Positions 1-8,951 of a stretch of 64,000 nucleotides of DNA are shown here, piece after piece. Made by a program: the position numbers and the translations under genes. Under the pieces are notes generated by a model. It was not told the DNA's origin. It worked only from the letters and a program-made list of their open reading frames with translations, and did no database searches. Location: positions 992,001-1,056,000 of the forward strand of contig CAVRWL010000003.1 in NCBI GenBank assembly GCA_963724945.1. Direction: 5' to 3'. Origin of the DNA: Hyphomicrobium_A sp963724945. Lineage in GTDB: Bacteria > Pseudomonadota > Alphaproteobacteria > Rhizobiales > Hyphomicrobiaceae. The first letter of the stretch is position 1; each line of letters begins with the position of its first letter.

Positions 1-3000
1 CGCAGGGCGAGTTCTACGACGGTCGCGGCGACAGCCTTCAAGTCGAGACCGCCCCGGGCGCCGACGGCATGACGGGGCGCATCGCGGTGACGGCCAAGAC
101 GCCGGGCACCAACCCCAACTGGATCGTGTTCGCGCTCAGCAATACGACGGATAAGCCGATCGAGCGCTGGCTCACTGCGGAGCGCTACAACGTGATCGGC
201 TCCGGGGCCATTTGGCCCGACCTCGACGCGCAGCGCATCGAGGCGGTGACGCCGTCGATCGGCTACGTGCCAGAGCGCATCAAGAGCGACCGCGCCGACA
301 TCTTCCGCATCACGCTCGAGCCGGGCCAGACGATCACCTACGTTGCCGAACTTGCCTCGGACCGGTTCGCCCGCGTGTTCCTGTGGAAGCCGCTCGAGTA
401 CGAGCTCCACTCGCGCGACCGGCTACTGTTCAACGGCATCTTGCTGGGGTTGACCGGTCTGCTCGCGATCTTCCTGACGGCGATCTTTGCTGCCAACCAC
501 AAGGCGATATTCCCCAGTGCCGCCCTCGTTGCCTGGTGCGTGCTCGCCTACCTGTGCGTCGACTTCGGCTTCTTCCACAAGCTGTTTCAGCTGCGGCCGG
601 AGGATAACGCCGTCTACAGGGCCGCAAGCGAGTCCGCCGTTGCGGCGAGCCTCGTCATCTTCCTGTCGGTCTTCTTGCGCATCGCGTTCTGGCACAACCT
701 GATCCGCATGCTGTTCACGGTATGGATGATCGCGCAGCTGACGCTCGTCGCGGTCGCCGTGATCGACCCGCGGCTGGCCTCGACGTTCGCGCGCACGTCC
801 TTTTTGGTGATCGGCGGCGTGGGCGGAGCGTTCACGCTGTTCCTCGCCTTGCGCGGCCAGGATCGCGCGCTATCGCTCATCCCGACGTGGATCTTGTTCC
901 TCATCTGGATCTTCGCCGCCGCGATGACGCTGACGGGGCGGCTCTCCGGCGACGTGGTCGTTTCCGCGCTCGTCGCGGGGCTCGTGCTCATTCTCGTGCT
1001 CATCGGCTTCACCGTCACGCAGTTCGCCTTCCGCTCGCTTGAGCCGCTCTACGGCGCGGCGCCGAGCGAATTGCAATTACGCGCGCTCGCCGTCGACGGT
1101 GCCGGCTCGGCGGTGTGGGAGTGGAACGCCAGGCGCGACGAGATCAAGGTCAGCCCCGTGATCGAGGCCTCCCTGGGGCTCAGCGCCGGCGAGCTGTCGA
1201 CGAAGGTCGAGGATTTCGTCAAGCATCTGCATCCGGCGGACCGCGACCGTTTCCGCCTGATCCTGTGGTCGATGCAGGAGCGCACGTGGGCGAAGGTCCG
1301 CACCGATTTCCGCATGCGTCACGCCGACAACAGCTACCGCTGGTTCGAGCTCGAGGCAGCGAGTGTCCCCAACGCTGACGCCCGCGCCTTGCGCTGCGTC
1401 GGCTTGATCCGCGACGTGACGGACGCCAAGCGCGCGCACGAGCGCCTTTTGCACGACGCGGTCCACGACAGTCTGACGGGGCTCCCCAATCGCGAGCTCA
1501 TGCTCGATCGCCTCGGCGTCGCGGTGATGCGTGCAAAGCAGAAGGACTCCGTGCGTCCGAGCATCTTCTTCATCGACATCGACAAGTTCAAGAGCGTCAA
1601 CGTCTCGTTCGGCCTCGTGGTCGGCGACAGCCTGCTGTTGACGGTCGCCCGGCGTCTGCAAAGCCATTTGAGCGCGCAGGACACGCTGGCCCGAGTCGGC
1701 GGCGACCAGTTCGCCATCCTCTTGCTCTCCGAGCAGACGCCGCAGGAGCTCGCCTCGCTGGCCGAGCGCGTGCGCCGGTCGCTGCGCGCGCCCATCAAGA
1801 TCGCCGGCCAGGAGATCGTGCTGACGGGCTCGCTCGGCATCGCCGTCTACGACGGTGGAGAGGCGAGCCACCTCGACCTCTACAAGGAGGCCGAGATCGC
1901 CATGTACCGCGCCAAGCGCGGGGGCTCCGACCGCATCGAGATATTCCGTCCCGACATGCGCGCCGATCGCGACGATCGCGTCGCGCTCGAAAGCGATTTG
2001 CGCAAGGCGCTGGCCAAGAACCAGATCCGGGTGCTCTACCAGCCCATCATCTACCTGCCGACGGAGGAGCTCGCCGGCTTCGAGGCGCTCGTGCGCTGGG
2101 AGCATCCCAAGCATGGGCTCATGAACCCCGTCGACTTCGTGCCGATCGCGGAGGAATCCGATCTTATCGTGCGCCTTGGCTCGCATGTATTGCTGCGCGC
2201 CGCGCACGAGGCGGCGCGCTGGCAGAAAGAGCTGCCGCGCGAGGAGGACCCGCTGTTCGTGAGCGTGAACGTCTCGAGCCGGCAGATCTTCCGCCAGAAC
2301 CTGATCCAGGAGATCCGCCACATCCTCGGGCGCAACATCGTGCCCAAAGGCTCGTTGCGGCTGGAGATCACCGAGAGCCTAGTCATGGAGAATCCCGAGC
2401 AGGCGACCGAGATTCTGGAGTGGCTGCGCGGGGCTGGCGCCGACCTGGCGCTCGACGATTTCGGCACCGGCTACTCCTCGCTCGCCTACCTGCAGCGCTT
2501 CCCCTTCGACACCATCAAGATCGATCGCGCGCTGGTGCAGTCGAGCGGCGCGAGCAACGGTGCCGGCTCGGCGATCGTGCGCTCGATCGTGGCGCTGGCG
2601 CACGAGCTCGGCAAGAAGGTCGTCGCGGAGGGCGTGGAGACCCCCGACGACGTCGGCTTTCTGCGCTCCATCGGCTGCCAATACGCGCAAGGCTTCTACT
2701 ACGGCGAGCCGATGTCGGATCGCGACGTGCTGCAACTCTTGAAAATGGTGCGCACGGCCGAGCACAAGCTGCGCCCGCGCGGCTTCTTCCGCGCCAAGAC
2801 GAAGACGGCGACCACGCAGAAGGAGCAGAAGCCGAGAAGGAAGGCCGCAAGGCCGGCGCTCGCTGCGCGCTCCAATGGTGAGGCGCCGCCGCCGATCGGC
2901 GCCCAGATCTCGAATCTCCCCGCCGCGCCGCCCGCCAGCAGCATCCTACCGCACAGCACCGTGCGTCCAAGGTCGCGGCAGGGGGGGCTCGCACCGCCGC

Positions 3001-4079
3001 TCGCGCCGCCGTCTGTCGTCCCCGTGGCGCCGGTCGAGTTCAGCGCGCTTCTTGCGCCGCTGTCTTCCCCTCCCCCACCGCCTGCAGTCTCCGAGGCGCT
3101 GCGCCCCCGCCTTGCTGCACCGCCGCCGCCTCCCATGCCGCCGCTGCATGGCGGCATGACGCCGAGCGAGCCGCCGTCGCCTGATGTCGGCCGCTTCTTG
3201 GGCGGTGCCGACGCGGGCCCGCCTATGCGCCCGCCGGCCGTCCGCGCTTCTCACGCGGTCGCACCGCCCCCGCCGCAGGTTGCCGCACCGCCTCTGTCCC
3301 ATGCTCCGGCACCGCCGCTGAAGGTCGCGGCACCGCCTCTGTCCCATGCTCCGGCGCCGCCGCTGAAGGTCGCGGCACCGCCTCTATCCCCCGCTCCAGC
3401 GCCGCCACCGAAGGTCATGGCGCCGCCTTCTTCTGCGCCCTCTCCTGCACCGCCCGTGCAGGCAGCTGCGCCGGCACCTGCCCGCGCCGAGGTCGAACTG
3501 CCGCTCGACCCGGAGGTAATGGTTGCCGCATTGAAGGAGGCCGCAAAAAAGCAGGAGGAGGCCGCCATGAAGCAGGAGGCCGCACGGGCCGCTCCGGTTG
3601 CTTCACCGCCGCCGACAGAGCCGCGCGCTTCGACGCCGCCGCGCGCAGAGCCGCGCCCCTCGCGCCCGAGCCCGCCTGCGCCATCGGCCGAGGCTCGACC
3701 AAGCGAACCTGCGCCCGAGCCAAAGCAGAGTGCGCCCGCCCCGCCATCCGAGCCGCGCGCTAGCGAGCTTGCGCCGGCAACCGAGCCGAAACAGAGCGAG
3801 CCTGCCCCAAAGGCGGAGGCTCCTGCCTTGGTGCAGCGGCGCGCGCGCGTGGCCGCCGTCAAGGCGCCGGCCAAGAAGCCCGCGCCTCCGCCGCCGGCGG
3901 CGCAGCGTCCGGTTCCGGATTTCTCCGGGCTGCCGCCCGCCATGGCGCAGAGCTTGGCGCGATTGGCTGGCGTGCCCTGGCCGCCGCAACCGCAGGCGTC
4001 GGCTGGCGCCGGCAACGAGGAGCGCCAGCTTCAGGAGGAAGGCACAAGCCCGGCGGCCAAGAACGGCAGCGACGGCTAG
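1..4079 (+). CDS. Membrane-bound PAS-GGDEF-EAL cyclic-di-GMP protein with long Pro-rich tail (5' partial)
   Basis: The reading frame is open from the first bases of the window, so the true start lies upstream and the in-frame ATG at 69 is probably internal. In order there is an extracytoplasmic-looking segment, about seven hydrophobic membrane segments (bases ~420-1040), a PAS/PAC region (~1110-1430), a GGDEF domain (~1460-1960) whose signature reads GGDQF at 1698-1712, and an EAL domain (~2000-2730) with EAL at 2082-2090. The EAL domain keeps the catalytic motifs SVNVS, EITES, DDFGTGYS, IKID and AEGVET, so I infer an active c-di-GMP phosphodiesterase; the altered GGDEF may be inactive or regulatory. 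The last ~430 codons are low-complexity Pro/Ala/Glu-rich sequence, including a tandem repeat at 3279-3413. The domain call is firm; the input signal is unknown. Confidence 0.9.
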   Translation, partial: QGEFYDGRGDSLQVETAPGADGMTGRIAVTAKTPGTNPNWIVFALSNTTDKPIERWLTAERYNVIGSGAIWPDLDAQRIEAVTPSIGYVPERIKSDRADIFRITLEPGQTITYVAELASDRFARVFLWKPLEYELHSRDRLLFNGILLGLTGLLAIFLTAIFAANHKAIFPSAALVAWCVLAYLCVDFGFFHKLFQLRPEDNAVYRAASESAVAASLVIFLSVFLRIAFWHNLIRMLFTVWMIAQLTLVAVAVIDPRLASTFARTSFLVIGGVGGAFTLFLALRGQDRALSLIPTWILFLIWIFAAAMTLTGRLSGDVVVSALVAGLVLILVLIGFTVTQFAFRSLEPLYGAAPSELQLRALAVDGAGSAVWEWNARRDEIKVSPVIEASLGLSAGELSTKVEDFVKHLHPADRDRFRLILWSMQERTWAKVRTDFRMRHADNSYRWFELEAASVPNADARALRCVGLIRDVTDAKRAHERLLHDAVHDSLTGLPNRELMLDRLGVAVMRAKQKDSVRPSIFFIDIDKFKSVNVSFGLVVGDSLLLTVARRLQSHLSAQDTLARVGGDQFAILLLSEQTPQELASLAERVRRSLRAPIKIAGQEIVLTGSLGIAVYDGGEASHLDLYKEAEIAMYRAKRGGSDRIEIFRPDMRADRDDRVALESDLRKALAKNQIRVLYQPIIYLPTEELAGFEALVRWEHPKHGLMNPVDFVPIAEESDLIVRLGSHVLLRAAHEAARWQKELPREEDPLFVSVNVSSRQIFRQNLIQEIRHILGRNIVPKGSLRLEITESLVMENPEQATEILEWLRGAGADLALDDFGTGYSSLAYLQRFPFDTIKIDRALVQSSGASNGAGSAIVRSIVALAHELGKKVVAEGVETPDDVGFLRSIGCQYAQGFYYGEPMSDRDVLQLLKMVRTAEHKLRPRGFFRAKTKTATTQKEQKPRRKAARPALAARSNGEAPPPIGAQISNLPAAPPASSILPHSTVRPRSRQGGLAPPLAPPSVVPVAPVEFSALLAPLSSPPPPPAVSEALRPRLAAPPPPPMPPLHGGMTPSEPPSPDVGRFLGGADAGPPMRPPAVRASHAVAPPPPQVAAPPLSHAPAPPLKVAAPPLSHAPAPPLKVAAPPLSPAPAPPPKVMAPPSSAPSPAPPVQAAAPAPARAEVELPLDPEVMVAALKEAAKKQEEAAMKQEAARAAPVASPPPTEPRASTPPRAEPRPSRPSPPAPSAEARPSEPAPEPKQSAPAPPSEPRASELAPATEPKQSEPAPKAEAPALVQRRARVAAVKAPAKKPAPPPPAAQRPVPDFSGLPPAMAQSLARLAGVPWPPQPQASAGAGNEERQLQEEGTSPAAKNGSDG
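3279..3413 (+). repeat. Three tandem 45-bp repeats inside the Pro-rich tail
   Basis: Three consecutive 45-bp units (3279-3323, 3324-3368, 3369-3413) encode 15-residue repeats of the form VAAPPLSHAPAPPLK; the third is diverged (SPAP, PPK). A fourth degenerate unit follows. Units one and two are almost identical at DNA level, which suggests recent slippage or duplication. Confidence 0.85.
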
Positions 4080-4126
4080 CGCTGAGGCAACACGTCAGGC
4101 TTGGCTGCCGGCCGTTCGGGCGGCGC

Positions 4127-4741
4127 TCAAGCGTGGCCGGCGTCATTGACGAGGTGCGAGGGGTCGATCCCGATCTTGGCGAGCGCGCGCACATACTTTG
4201 CGTCGACGTCGGGGTCGAAGATCAAGTCCATGTCGGCGGGGCAGTTGAGCCAGCCGTTCGCCTGAATCTCGCTCTCGAGCTGCCCCGGCGACCAGCCAGC
4301 ATAGCCGAGCGCCAGGATCGCGCGATGCGGCCCCTCGCCGGTGGCGATCGCCTTCAAGATGTCGATGGTCGCGGTCAGGCAGACGCCGTCCTCGATCGGC
4401 AGCGTCGAGTCGTTGGCGAAGTAGTCGGAGCTATGCAAGACGAACCCGCGACTCGTCTCGACCGGACCGCCCACGTAGATCGACATCGAGCGCACGTCGT
4501 CGCTCAAGCGTCCGTTCGTCTCCCCGGGCACGATGCCCAAGCGCTCCAAGAGATCGGGAAACGAGATGTGGGACGCGCGCTGATTGATGACGAGGCCCAT
4601 CGCTCCGTCTTCCGAGTGCGCACACAGATAGATGACGGATCGCGCAAAGCGAGGGTCGGACATCACCGGCATGGCAATGAGCAGCTGGCCGTCGAGATAG
4701 CCGTCTCCGGTTGCGCGGCGAGGCGTGCTGGGAGTTTTCAT
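4127..4741 (-). CDS. yqgE: YqgE/AlgH family protein (UPF0301)
   Basis: A 204-residue protein with the family hallmarks near the N-terminus: YLDGQLLIAMPVMSDPRF, then SVIYLCAHSEDGAMGLVINQ, and a later YVGGPVE. Length matches the family (about 185-205 residues). The biochemical role of YqgE/AlgH is not settled; in Pseudomonas AlgH was linked to alginate regulation. It is a cytosolic single-domain protein by sequence, with no signal peptide or membrane segment. It lies tail to tail with the c-di-GMP gene and head to head with the DsbD-N-like gene, so it appears monocistronic. Confidence 0.9.
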   Translation of the reverse strand: MKTPSTPRRATGDGYLDGQLLIAMPVMSDPRFARSVIYLCAHSEDGAMGLVINQRASHISFPDLLERLGIVPGETNGRLSDDVRSMSIYVGGPVETSRGFVLHSSDYFANDSTLPIEDGVCLTATIDILKAIATGEGPHRAILALGYAGWSPGQLESEIQANGWLNCPADMDLIFDPDVDAKYVRALAKIGIDPSHLVNDAGHA

Positions 4742-4788
4742 GACGGAAACTTAACGCGTCGGCCGCTCGCGTGTGAAGCCGTCAATTT

Positions 4789-4806
4789 GGGCACTGGCCC
4801 GTGCCC
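4789..4806. promoter_or_regulatory. Inverted repeat GGGCAC-N6-GTGCCC in a divergent promoter region
   Basis: A perfect 6-bp inverted repeat with a 6-bp spacer lies in the 175-bp gap between yqgE (minus) and the DsbD-N-like gene (plus). It is about 48 bp upstream of the yqgE start and 110 bp upstream of the other. Spacing and symmetry suit a dimeric regulator, but no cognate regulator is nearby and chance occurrence cannot be excluded. Confidence 0.3.
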
Positions 4807-4916
4807 GAGATTTGGCAATCTATGCATTTTTTTCATGAAGTCGTGATTTGCCGGTCGTCTGCTAGGCGCTACAAGGCTTGGAGGCGCACTGGCCTCGCGC
4901 GAAAGAAGCATACCTC

Positions 4917-5768
4917 ATGACGAAAAGCAGACTTTTAACGCCGGCGCGCACCTCCCTCAGTCTCGGCATTTATCTCGGCATTTTCCTGGCGCTCTCCACA
5001 GCGAACGCCGCTGCCGAGCTCGCTTCCGACTGGGCCGCAAGTCACGCCTCGCGCGCGCGCCTTCTCGCTGGCAACGGCGTTGCCGGCGTTGAGGTGCAGA
5101 TGCCCGATGGTTGGAAGACCTACTGGCGCACACCCGGCGATGCCGGCGGCGTCGCGCCCTCCTTCGACTGGTCGAAGTCGAACAACCTCGCCGCGGCCAA
5201 GGTTCTCTATCCTGCACCCAAGCGGTTCAGCGACAGCGCCGGCGACACGGTCGGCTACAAGGGCACGGTGGTGTTCCCGGTGAAGTTGACGCCCAAGGAC
5301 CCGAGCAAGCCCATCGATCTGCACCTCGATCTCGAGTACGGCGTCTGCAGGGAGATCTGCATACACGCGGAGGCGGCACTTTCGCTTGCGATCGCCCCCG
5401 ATCAAGCCCGCGAATCCTCCGCCGAGCTCGCCGATGCATTGAAGCACGTGCCGGCGCCCGAGAACGCGCGGCGCCCGGACGACCCGGTGCTGAAGAGCGT
5501 GCACGCCGATCTGTCGGGGTCCAAGCCGCGCATCGTTCTCAAAGCCGACTTTCCCGGCGGCGCGGAGCACGCCGACATCTTCATTGAGGCGCCGCAGGAC
5601 GCCTACGTGCCGTTGCCCAAGAAGGTCAGCCAGGACGCCACCGGGGAGGCCACCTTCGAGGTTGACCTGTCCGACGGCGTCGACGTGGCTGCTCTCAAGG
5701 GCAAGACGCTGACGGCAACGCTGGTCTCCGACAAGGGCCAGTCGGAAGCCACATTTCCGCTGGACTGA
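4917..5768 (+). CDS. Periplasmic DsbD N-terminal-domain-like protein
   Basis: A 283-residue exported protein. I chose the ATG at 4917, preceded by an AAAGAAG-like ribosome site, over the TTG at 4878, because it puts a basic N-terminus (MTKSRLL) before a hydrophobic signal core ending near ANAAA. The mature part matches the DsbD alpha/N-terminal family: WKTYWRTPGDAGG, then PKRF, GYKGTVVFPV, and a CxxxC pair in YGVCREICIHAEA. In full-length DsbD this immunoglobulin-like domain passes electrons to periplasmic partners; here it stands alone without the membrane and thioredoxin domains. A role in periplasmic thiol handling is inferred. The peroxiredoxin gene follows 62 bp downstream. Confidence 0.8.
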   Translation: MTKSRLLTPARTSLSLGIYLGIFLALSTANAAAELASDWAASHASRARLLAGNGVAGVEVQMPDGWKTYWRTPGDAGGVAPSFDWSKSNNLAAAKVLYPAPKRFSDSAGDTVGYKGTVVFPVKLTPKDPSKPIDLHLDLEYGVCREICIHAEAALSLAIAPDQARESSAELADALKHVPAPENARRPDDPVLKSVHADLSGSKPRIVLKADFPGGAEHADIFIEAPQDAYVPLPKKVSQDATGEATFEVDLSDGVDVAALKGKTLTATLVSDKGQSEATFPLD

Positions 5769-5830
5769 GCGACGTTTGCTTGCTGACTTGGGCCGGCAGG
5801 TTTCCTAAAACGAGCCGGAGAGGGCGAAAG

Positions 5831-6328
5831 ATGGCAATCAAGGTCGGTGACAAACTTCCCGAGGTGGGTTTGATGGTCATGACCGCCGACGGGCCAGCGC
5901 GCAAGACGACGGGGGAGCTGTTCGCGGGCAAGAATGTCGCGCTTTTCGCGGTGCCCGGCGCCTATACCCCTACGTGCCAGCAGCAGCATGTTCCCGGCTT
6001 TGTCGCGCGCGTCGATGAGCTCAAGGGCAAAGGCATCGACGTCATCGCCTGCACCGCGGTCAACGACATCTTCGTCTTGACACAGTTCGCCAAGGATACC
6101 GGCGCTGCCGGCAAGATCCTAATGCTCGCCGACGGCAATGGAGAGTTCGCCAAGAAGCTCGGGCTCGACTTCGATGGCTCCGGGTTCGGCCTCGGCGTGC
6201 GCTCCAAGCGCTACGCCATGCTCGTCGAGGACGGCGTCGTCAAGGTCCTCAACGTAGAGGATGCGCCGCCCGAGCACGACAAGTCGAGCGCGGCGACGCT
6301 GTGCTCCATGATCGATCGCTCGCTCTAA
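5831..6328 (+). CDS. Peroxiredoxin, Prx5-type
   Basis: A 165-residue thiol peroxidase that reduces hydroperoxides using a peroxidatic cysteine. The active-site motif PGAYTPTC places that residue at Cys49, with further Cys at about 76 and near the C-terminus (ATLC). The family-typical start MAIKVGDKLPEV fixes the ATG at 5831, preceded by GGAGAGGGCGAAAG; an upstream in-frame extension from 5780 is not conserved-looking. No signal peptide, so cytosolic. It follows the DsbD-N-like gene on the same strand and may be cotranscribed. Confidence 0.92.
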   Translation: MAIKVGDKLPEVGLMVMTADGPARKTTGELFAGKNVALFAVPGAYTPTCQQQHVPGFVARVDELKGKGIDVIACTAVNDIFVLTQFAKDTGAAGKILMLADGNGEFAKKLGLDFDGSGFGLGVRSKRYAMLVEDGVVKVLNVEDAPPEHDKSSAATLCSMIDRSL

Positions 6329-6334
6329 GCTTTC

Positions 6335-6811
6335 TCAGTCGGCATCGGAGTTAGGAGCGCGCTTCTTCTTGAGGAACGGCGCCATTGCTTCGCGCGCGAG
6401 TGCATCCGCGCGCTCGTTCTCCGGGTGGCCGGCGTGCCCCTTCACCCAACGCCAATCGATATCGTGAGGCTTGCGCACCTCGTCGAGCCGTTGCCACAGC
6501 TCGGCGTTCTTGACGGGCTTCTTGTCGGCCGTCTTCCAGCCGTTGCGCTTCCAGCCGTGGATCCACTTTGTGATGCCGTCCTTCAGGTAGGCGCTGTCGG
6601 TGTGCAGCTCCACGCGGCTCGGGCGCTCCAGCGCCTCCAAGGCGGAGATCGCCGCCATCAGCTCCATGCGGTTGTTGGTCGTCTCGGCCTCGGCGCCGGA
6701 GATCTCCTTGCAGCGGTCTCCTTGGGTCAGGATCGCGCTCCACCCGCCGGGTCCCGGGTTTCCCGAGCAAGCTCCGTCCGTGTAGATCACCACCGGCGCA
6801 CCAGCCGTCAT
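6335..6811 (-). CDS. rnhA: Ribonuclease HI
   Basis: A 158-residue RNase H1 that cleaves the RNA strand of RNA-DNA hybrids. The acidic active site is visible in YTDGACSGNPGPGGW, RMEL, HTDSAYL and ERADALAREA. The start at 6811 gives an ATGA overlap with the thrB stop codon (4 bp), indicating translational coupling; the longer frame to 7084 simply reads thrB out of phase. It is the last gene of the ispH-thrB-rnhA run, an arrangement familiar in Rhizobiales. Confidence 0.96.
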   Translation of the reverse strand: MTAGAPVVIYTDGACSGNPGPGGWSAILTQGDRCKEISGAEAETTNNRMELMAAISALEALERPSRVELHTDSAYLKDGITKWIHGWKRNGWKTADKKPVKNAELWQRLDEVRKPHDIDWRWVKGHAGHPENERADALAREAMAPFLKKKRAPNSDAD

Positions 6812-7776
6812 GCCGCCTCCAGCCCATAGTCCGCGATTGAGCGCACGCCGCGATGAAAGCGGAGGCGACGCATGTACTCGAGCGGATTTTTCGGGTTGAC
6901 GAGGGCGTCTTGCGGCGTGTTCAGCCAGTCGTAGGCCCGGGTCAGCAGGAAGCGCAGCGCCGCCCCGCGCGCCAGCGTCGGCATGGCGACACGCTCCGCG
7001 CGCGACAGCGGCCGCAGCTCCTCGTAGCCGCGCAGGAAGGCGCGGCCCTTGGTGATATTGAAGGCGAGGTCCTTCTCGAAGCACCAGGCGTTGAGGCAGA
7101 CGGCTACGTCATAGGCGAGCGCATCGTTGCAGGCGAAATAGAAATCGATGACGCCCGACAGCCTGTCACCGAGGAAGAAGGCGTTGTCGGGAAAGAGATC
7201 GGCGTGGATTACGCCGTCGACGAGCTCGCGGGGCCATGTTGCCTCCAGCGTCGTGAGCTCGCTCTCGATCAGCTCACCGAGGTCGGGCGCGATCTCGGCG
7301 GCCCGCGGCGCAAAGCGCTCATAAAGCGGACGCCAGCCGGAAAGCCCGAGCGCGTTGGCCCGCTTCAAGCCGAAGCCGGCCCCTCCCATGTGCAGCTGCG
7401 CCAGCGCCCGCCCCACCGCGGCGCAATGCGCGGTCGTCGGACGACGCACCCAGAGCCCATCAAGGAACGTGACGATTGCAGCGGGCCGCCCGGCAAGCTC
7501 CTTCAAGATGCGGCCCTCAGAATCGCGCACCGGCGTCGGACAGGAGAAACCGCGCTCGGCTAGGTGCTCCATCAGACCGAGAAAGAAGGGCAGGTCCTCG
7601 CGTAGGACGCGTTTCTCATAGAGCGTCAGGATAAAGGGCCCACGCGAGGTGTGGATAAAGTAGTTGGTATTCTCGACACCCTCAGCGATGCCCTTGAAGG
7701 ACAACAGCTCGCCCAAGGCGTAGCTTGCGATGAAGGTCGAAAGCTCCTCGTCGCTGACTTCGGTGTAGACGGCCAT
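6808..7776 (-). CDS. thrB: Homoserine kinase, APH-fold type (ThrB)
   Basis: A 322-residue kinase phosphorylating homoserine on the route to threonine. It is the aminoglycoside-phosphotransferase-fold type, not the GHMP type: VIHADLFPDNAFF supplies the catalytic Asp and the metal-binding Asn, and GVIDFYFA supplies the second metal-binding Asp. The N-terminus MAVYTEVSDEEL is typical of the alphaproteobacterial enzyme. It sits 30 bp downstream of ispH and overlaps rnhA by 4 bp. Confidence 0.95.
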   Translation of the reverse strand: MAVYTEVSDEELSTFIASYALGELLSFKGIAEGVENTNYFIHTSRGPFILTLYEKRVLREDLPFFLGLMEHLAERGFSCPTPVRDSEGRILKELAGRPAAIVTFLDGLWVRRPTTAHCAAVGRALAQLHMGGAGFGLKRANALGLSGWRPLYERFAPRAAEIAPDLGELIESELTTLEATWPRELVDGVIHADLFPDNAFFLGDRLSGVIDFYFACNDALAYDVAVCLNAWCFEKDLAFNITKGRAFLRGYEELRPLSRAERVAMPTLARGAALRFLLTRAYDWLNTPQDALVNPKNPLEYMRRLRFHRGVRSIADYGLEAA

Positions 7777-7806
7777 GGCCTCAGATCTTCGCTGGTGTGG
7801 TGGGCG

Positions 7807-8787
7807 TCAGGAGGCGGCCCGCAAGCCGCGCGGCACGTTGAAGGCTATGCTCTCTTTTGCCGTCGTCACCGTCTCGAGCGTCACGTCATAGCGCTGTTTG
7901 AGCGCCGCGATGACCTCCTCCACCAGCGTTTCCGGCGCCGAAGCTCCGGCCGTGACGCCGACGGCGCTCAGTCCGGCGAGCCGGTCCCAAGGGATCGCGC
8001 GCGCGTGCTCTATCAGCACCGCCGTCCTGCATCCGGCGCGCTTTGCCACCTCCACGAGGCGCTGCGAGTTGGAGCTCTGCGGGCTGCCGACGACGAGGAG
8101 ACAAGCGATGTGGGGCGCGATCGCCTTGACGGCCGTTTGCCGATTCGTCGTAGCGTAGCAGATATCCTCCTTAGGCGGGCCAACGATGCTCGGGAAGCGC
8201 TCTCGCAACAGCGCGACGATCTCGGCGGTGTCATCGATCGACAGAGTGGTCTGGGTAATGAAGGCGAGCCGCTCGGCGTCCTTGGGCAGGAACGTGCGCG
8301 CATCGGCGACGGTCTCGATCAGGCGGATGGCGCCCTCCGGAAGCTGGCCCATCGTCCCGGTCACCTCCGGGTGGCCGGCATGGCCGATGAGGACGATCTC
8401 GAGCCCCTCATCGTAGTGGCGATGGGCCTCGACGTGGACCTTGGACACGAGCGGGCAGGTCGCGTCCAGGACGAGCAGGTTACGGACCTTCGCCGCCTCC
8501 GGCACCGCCTTGGCGACCCCGTGTGCCGAAAAGACCACGGGCTGCCCAGTCTGTGGAATATCCTGAAGCTCCTCCACAAAAACGGCACCTTTGGCCTTCA
8601 GGGATTCAACGACGAATCGGTTGTGCACGATCTCGTGGCGCACGTAGACGGGGGCGCCGTACTTTGCGAGCGCCAGCTCGACCATCTGGATGGCTCTCTC
8701 GACGCCGGCACAGAAGCCGCGCGGCGCCGCAAGGTAAACGGTGAGGGGCGGACGCGTAGGGCTTTGCGATGGGGTCAGAGCGGACAT
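7807..8787 (-). CDS. ispH: 4-hydroxy-3-methylbut-2-enyl diphosphate reductase
   Basis: A 326-residue [4Fe-4S] enzyme that catalyses the last step of the MEP pathway, giving IPP and DMAPP. Three cluster cysteines are visible in APRGFCAGVERA, DATCPLVSKVH and ICYATTNRQ; the active-site region HEIVHN and the GSPQSSNSQRL motif are also intact. It is the first gene of ispH-thrB-rnhA. IspE of the same pathway and a polyprenyl diphosphate synthase lie elsewhere in this window. Confidence 0.97.
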   Translation of the reverse strand: MSALTPSQSPTRPPLTVYLAAPRGFCAGVERAIQMVELALAKYGAPVYVRHEIVHNRFVVESLKAKGAVFVEELQDIPQTGQPVVFSAHGVAKAVPEAAKVRNLLVLDATCPLVSKVHVEAHRHYDEGLEIVLIGHAGHPEVTGTMGQLPEGAIRLIETVADARTFLPKDAERLAFITQTTLSIDDTAEIVALLRERFPSIVGPPKEDICYATTNRQTAVKAIAPHIACLLVVGSPQSSNSQRLVEVAKRAGCRTAVLIEHARAIPWDRLAGLSAVGVTAGASAPETLVEEVIAALKQRYDVTLETVTTAKESIAFNVPRGLRAAS

Positions 8788-8951
8788 CGGTCTCTTTCGT
8801 CTTTCCGGCGGTCAGCCTCCGGAACGTGCTTGGCCGGTGCTAACTTGGGGTGCTAGGCTTAAATCGCAACAATACAGGAAGCCTCCGCCGGCGGCCTAGG
8901 GGGTCGGGCAAGGTCGGAATTGATGAGGCCGAGGGACAGGGCCGGGGCCTT

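Noticed and set aside
1077..2321. Long minus-strand frame opposite the GGDEF-EAL coding region
   Set aside because: High GC lengthens antisense frames; its protein is low-complexity, has no start context and lies entirely within a well-supported gene. The same holds for long opposite-strand frames at about 12599-13714, 33721-35028, 45906-47237 and 48832-49872.
8788..8951. Possible regulatory RNA in the ispH-lipoprotein gap
   Set aside because: GGTGCTA occurs twice (around 8835 and 8848) but no stable fold or known riboswitch pattern is recognisable.
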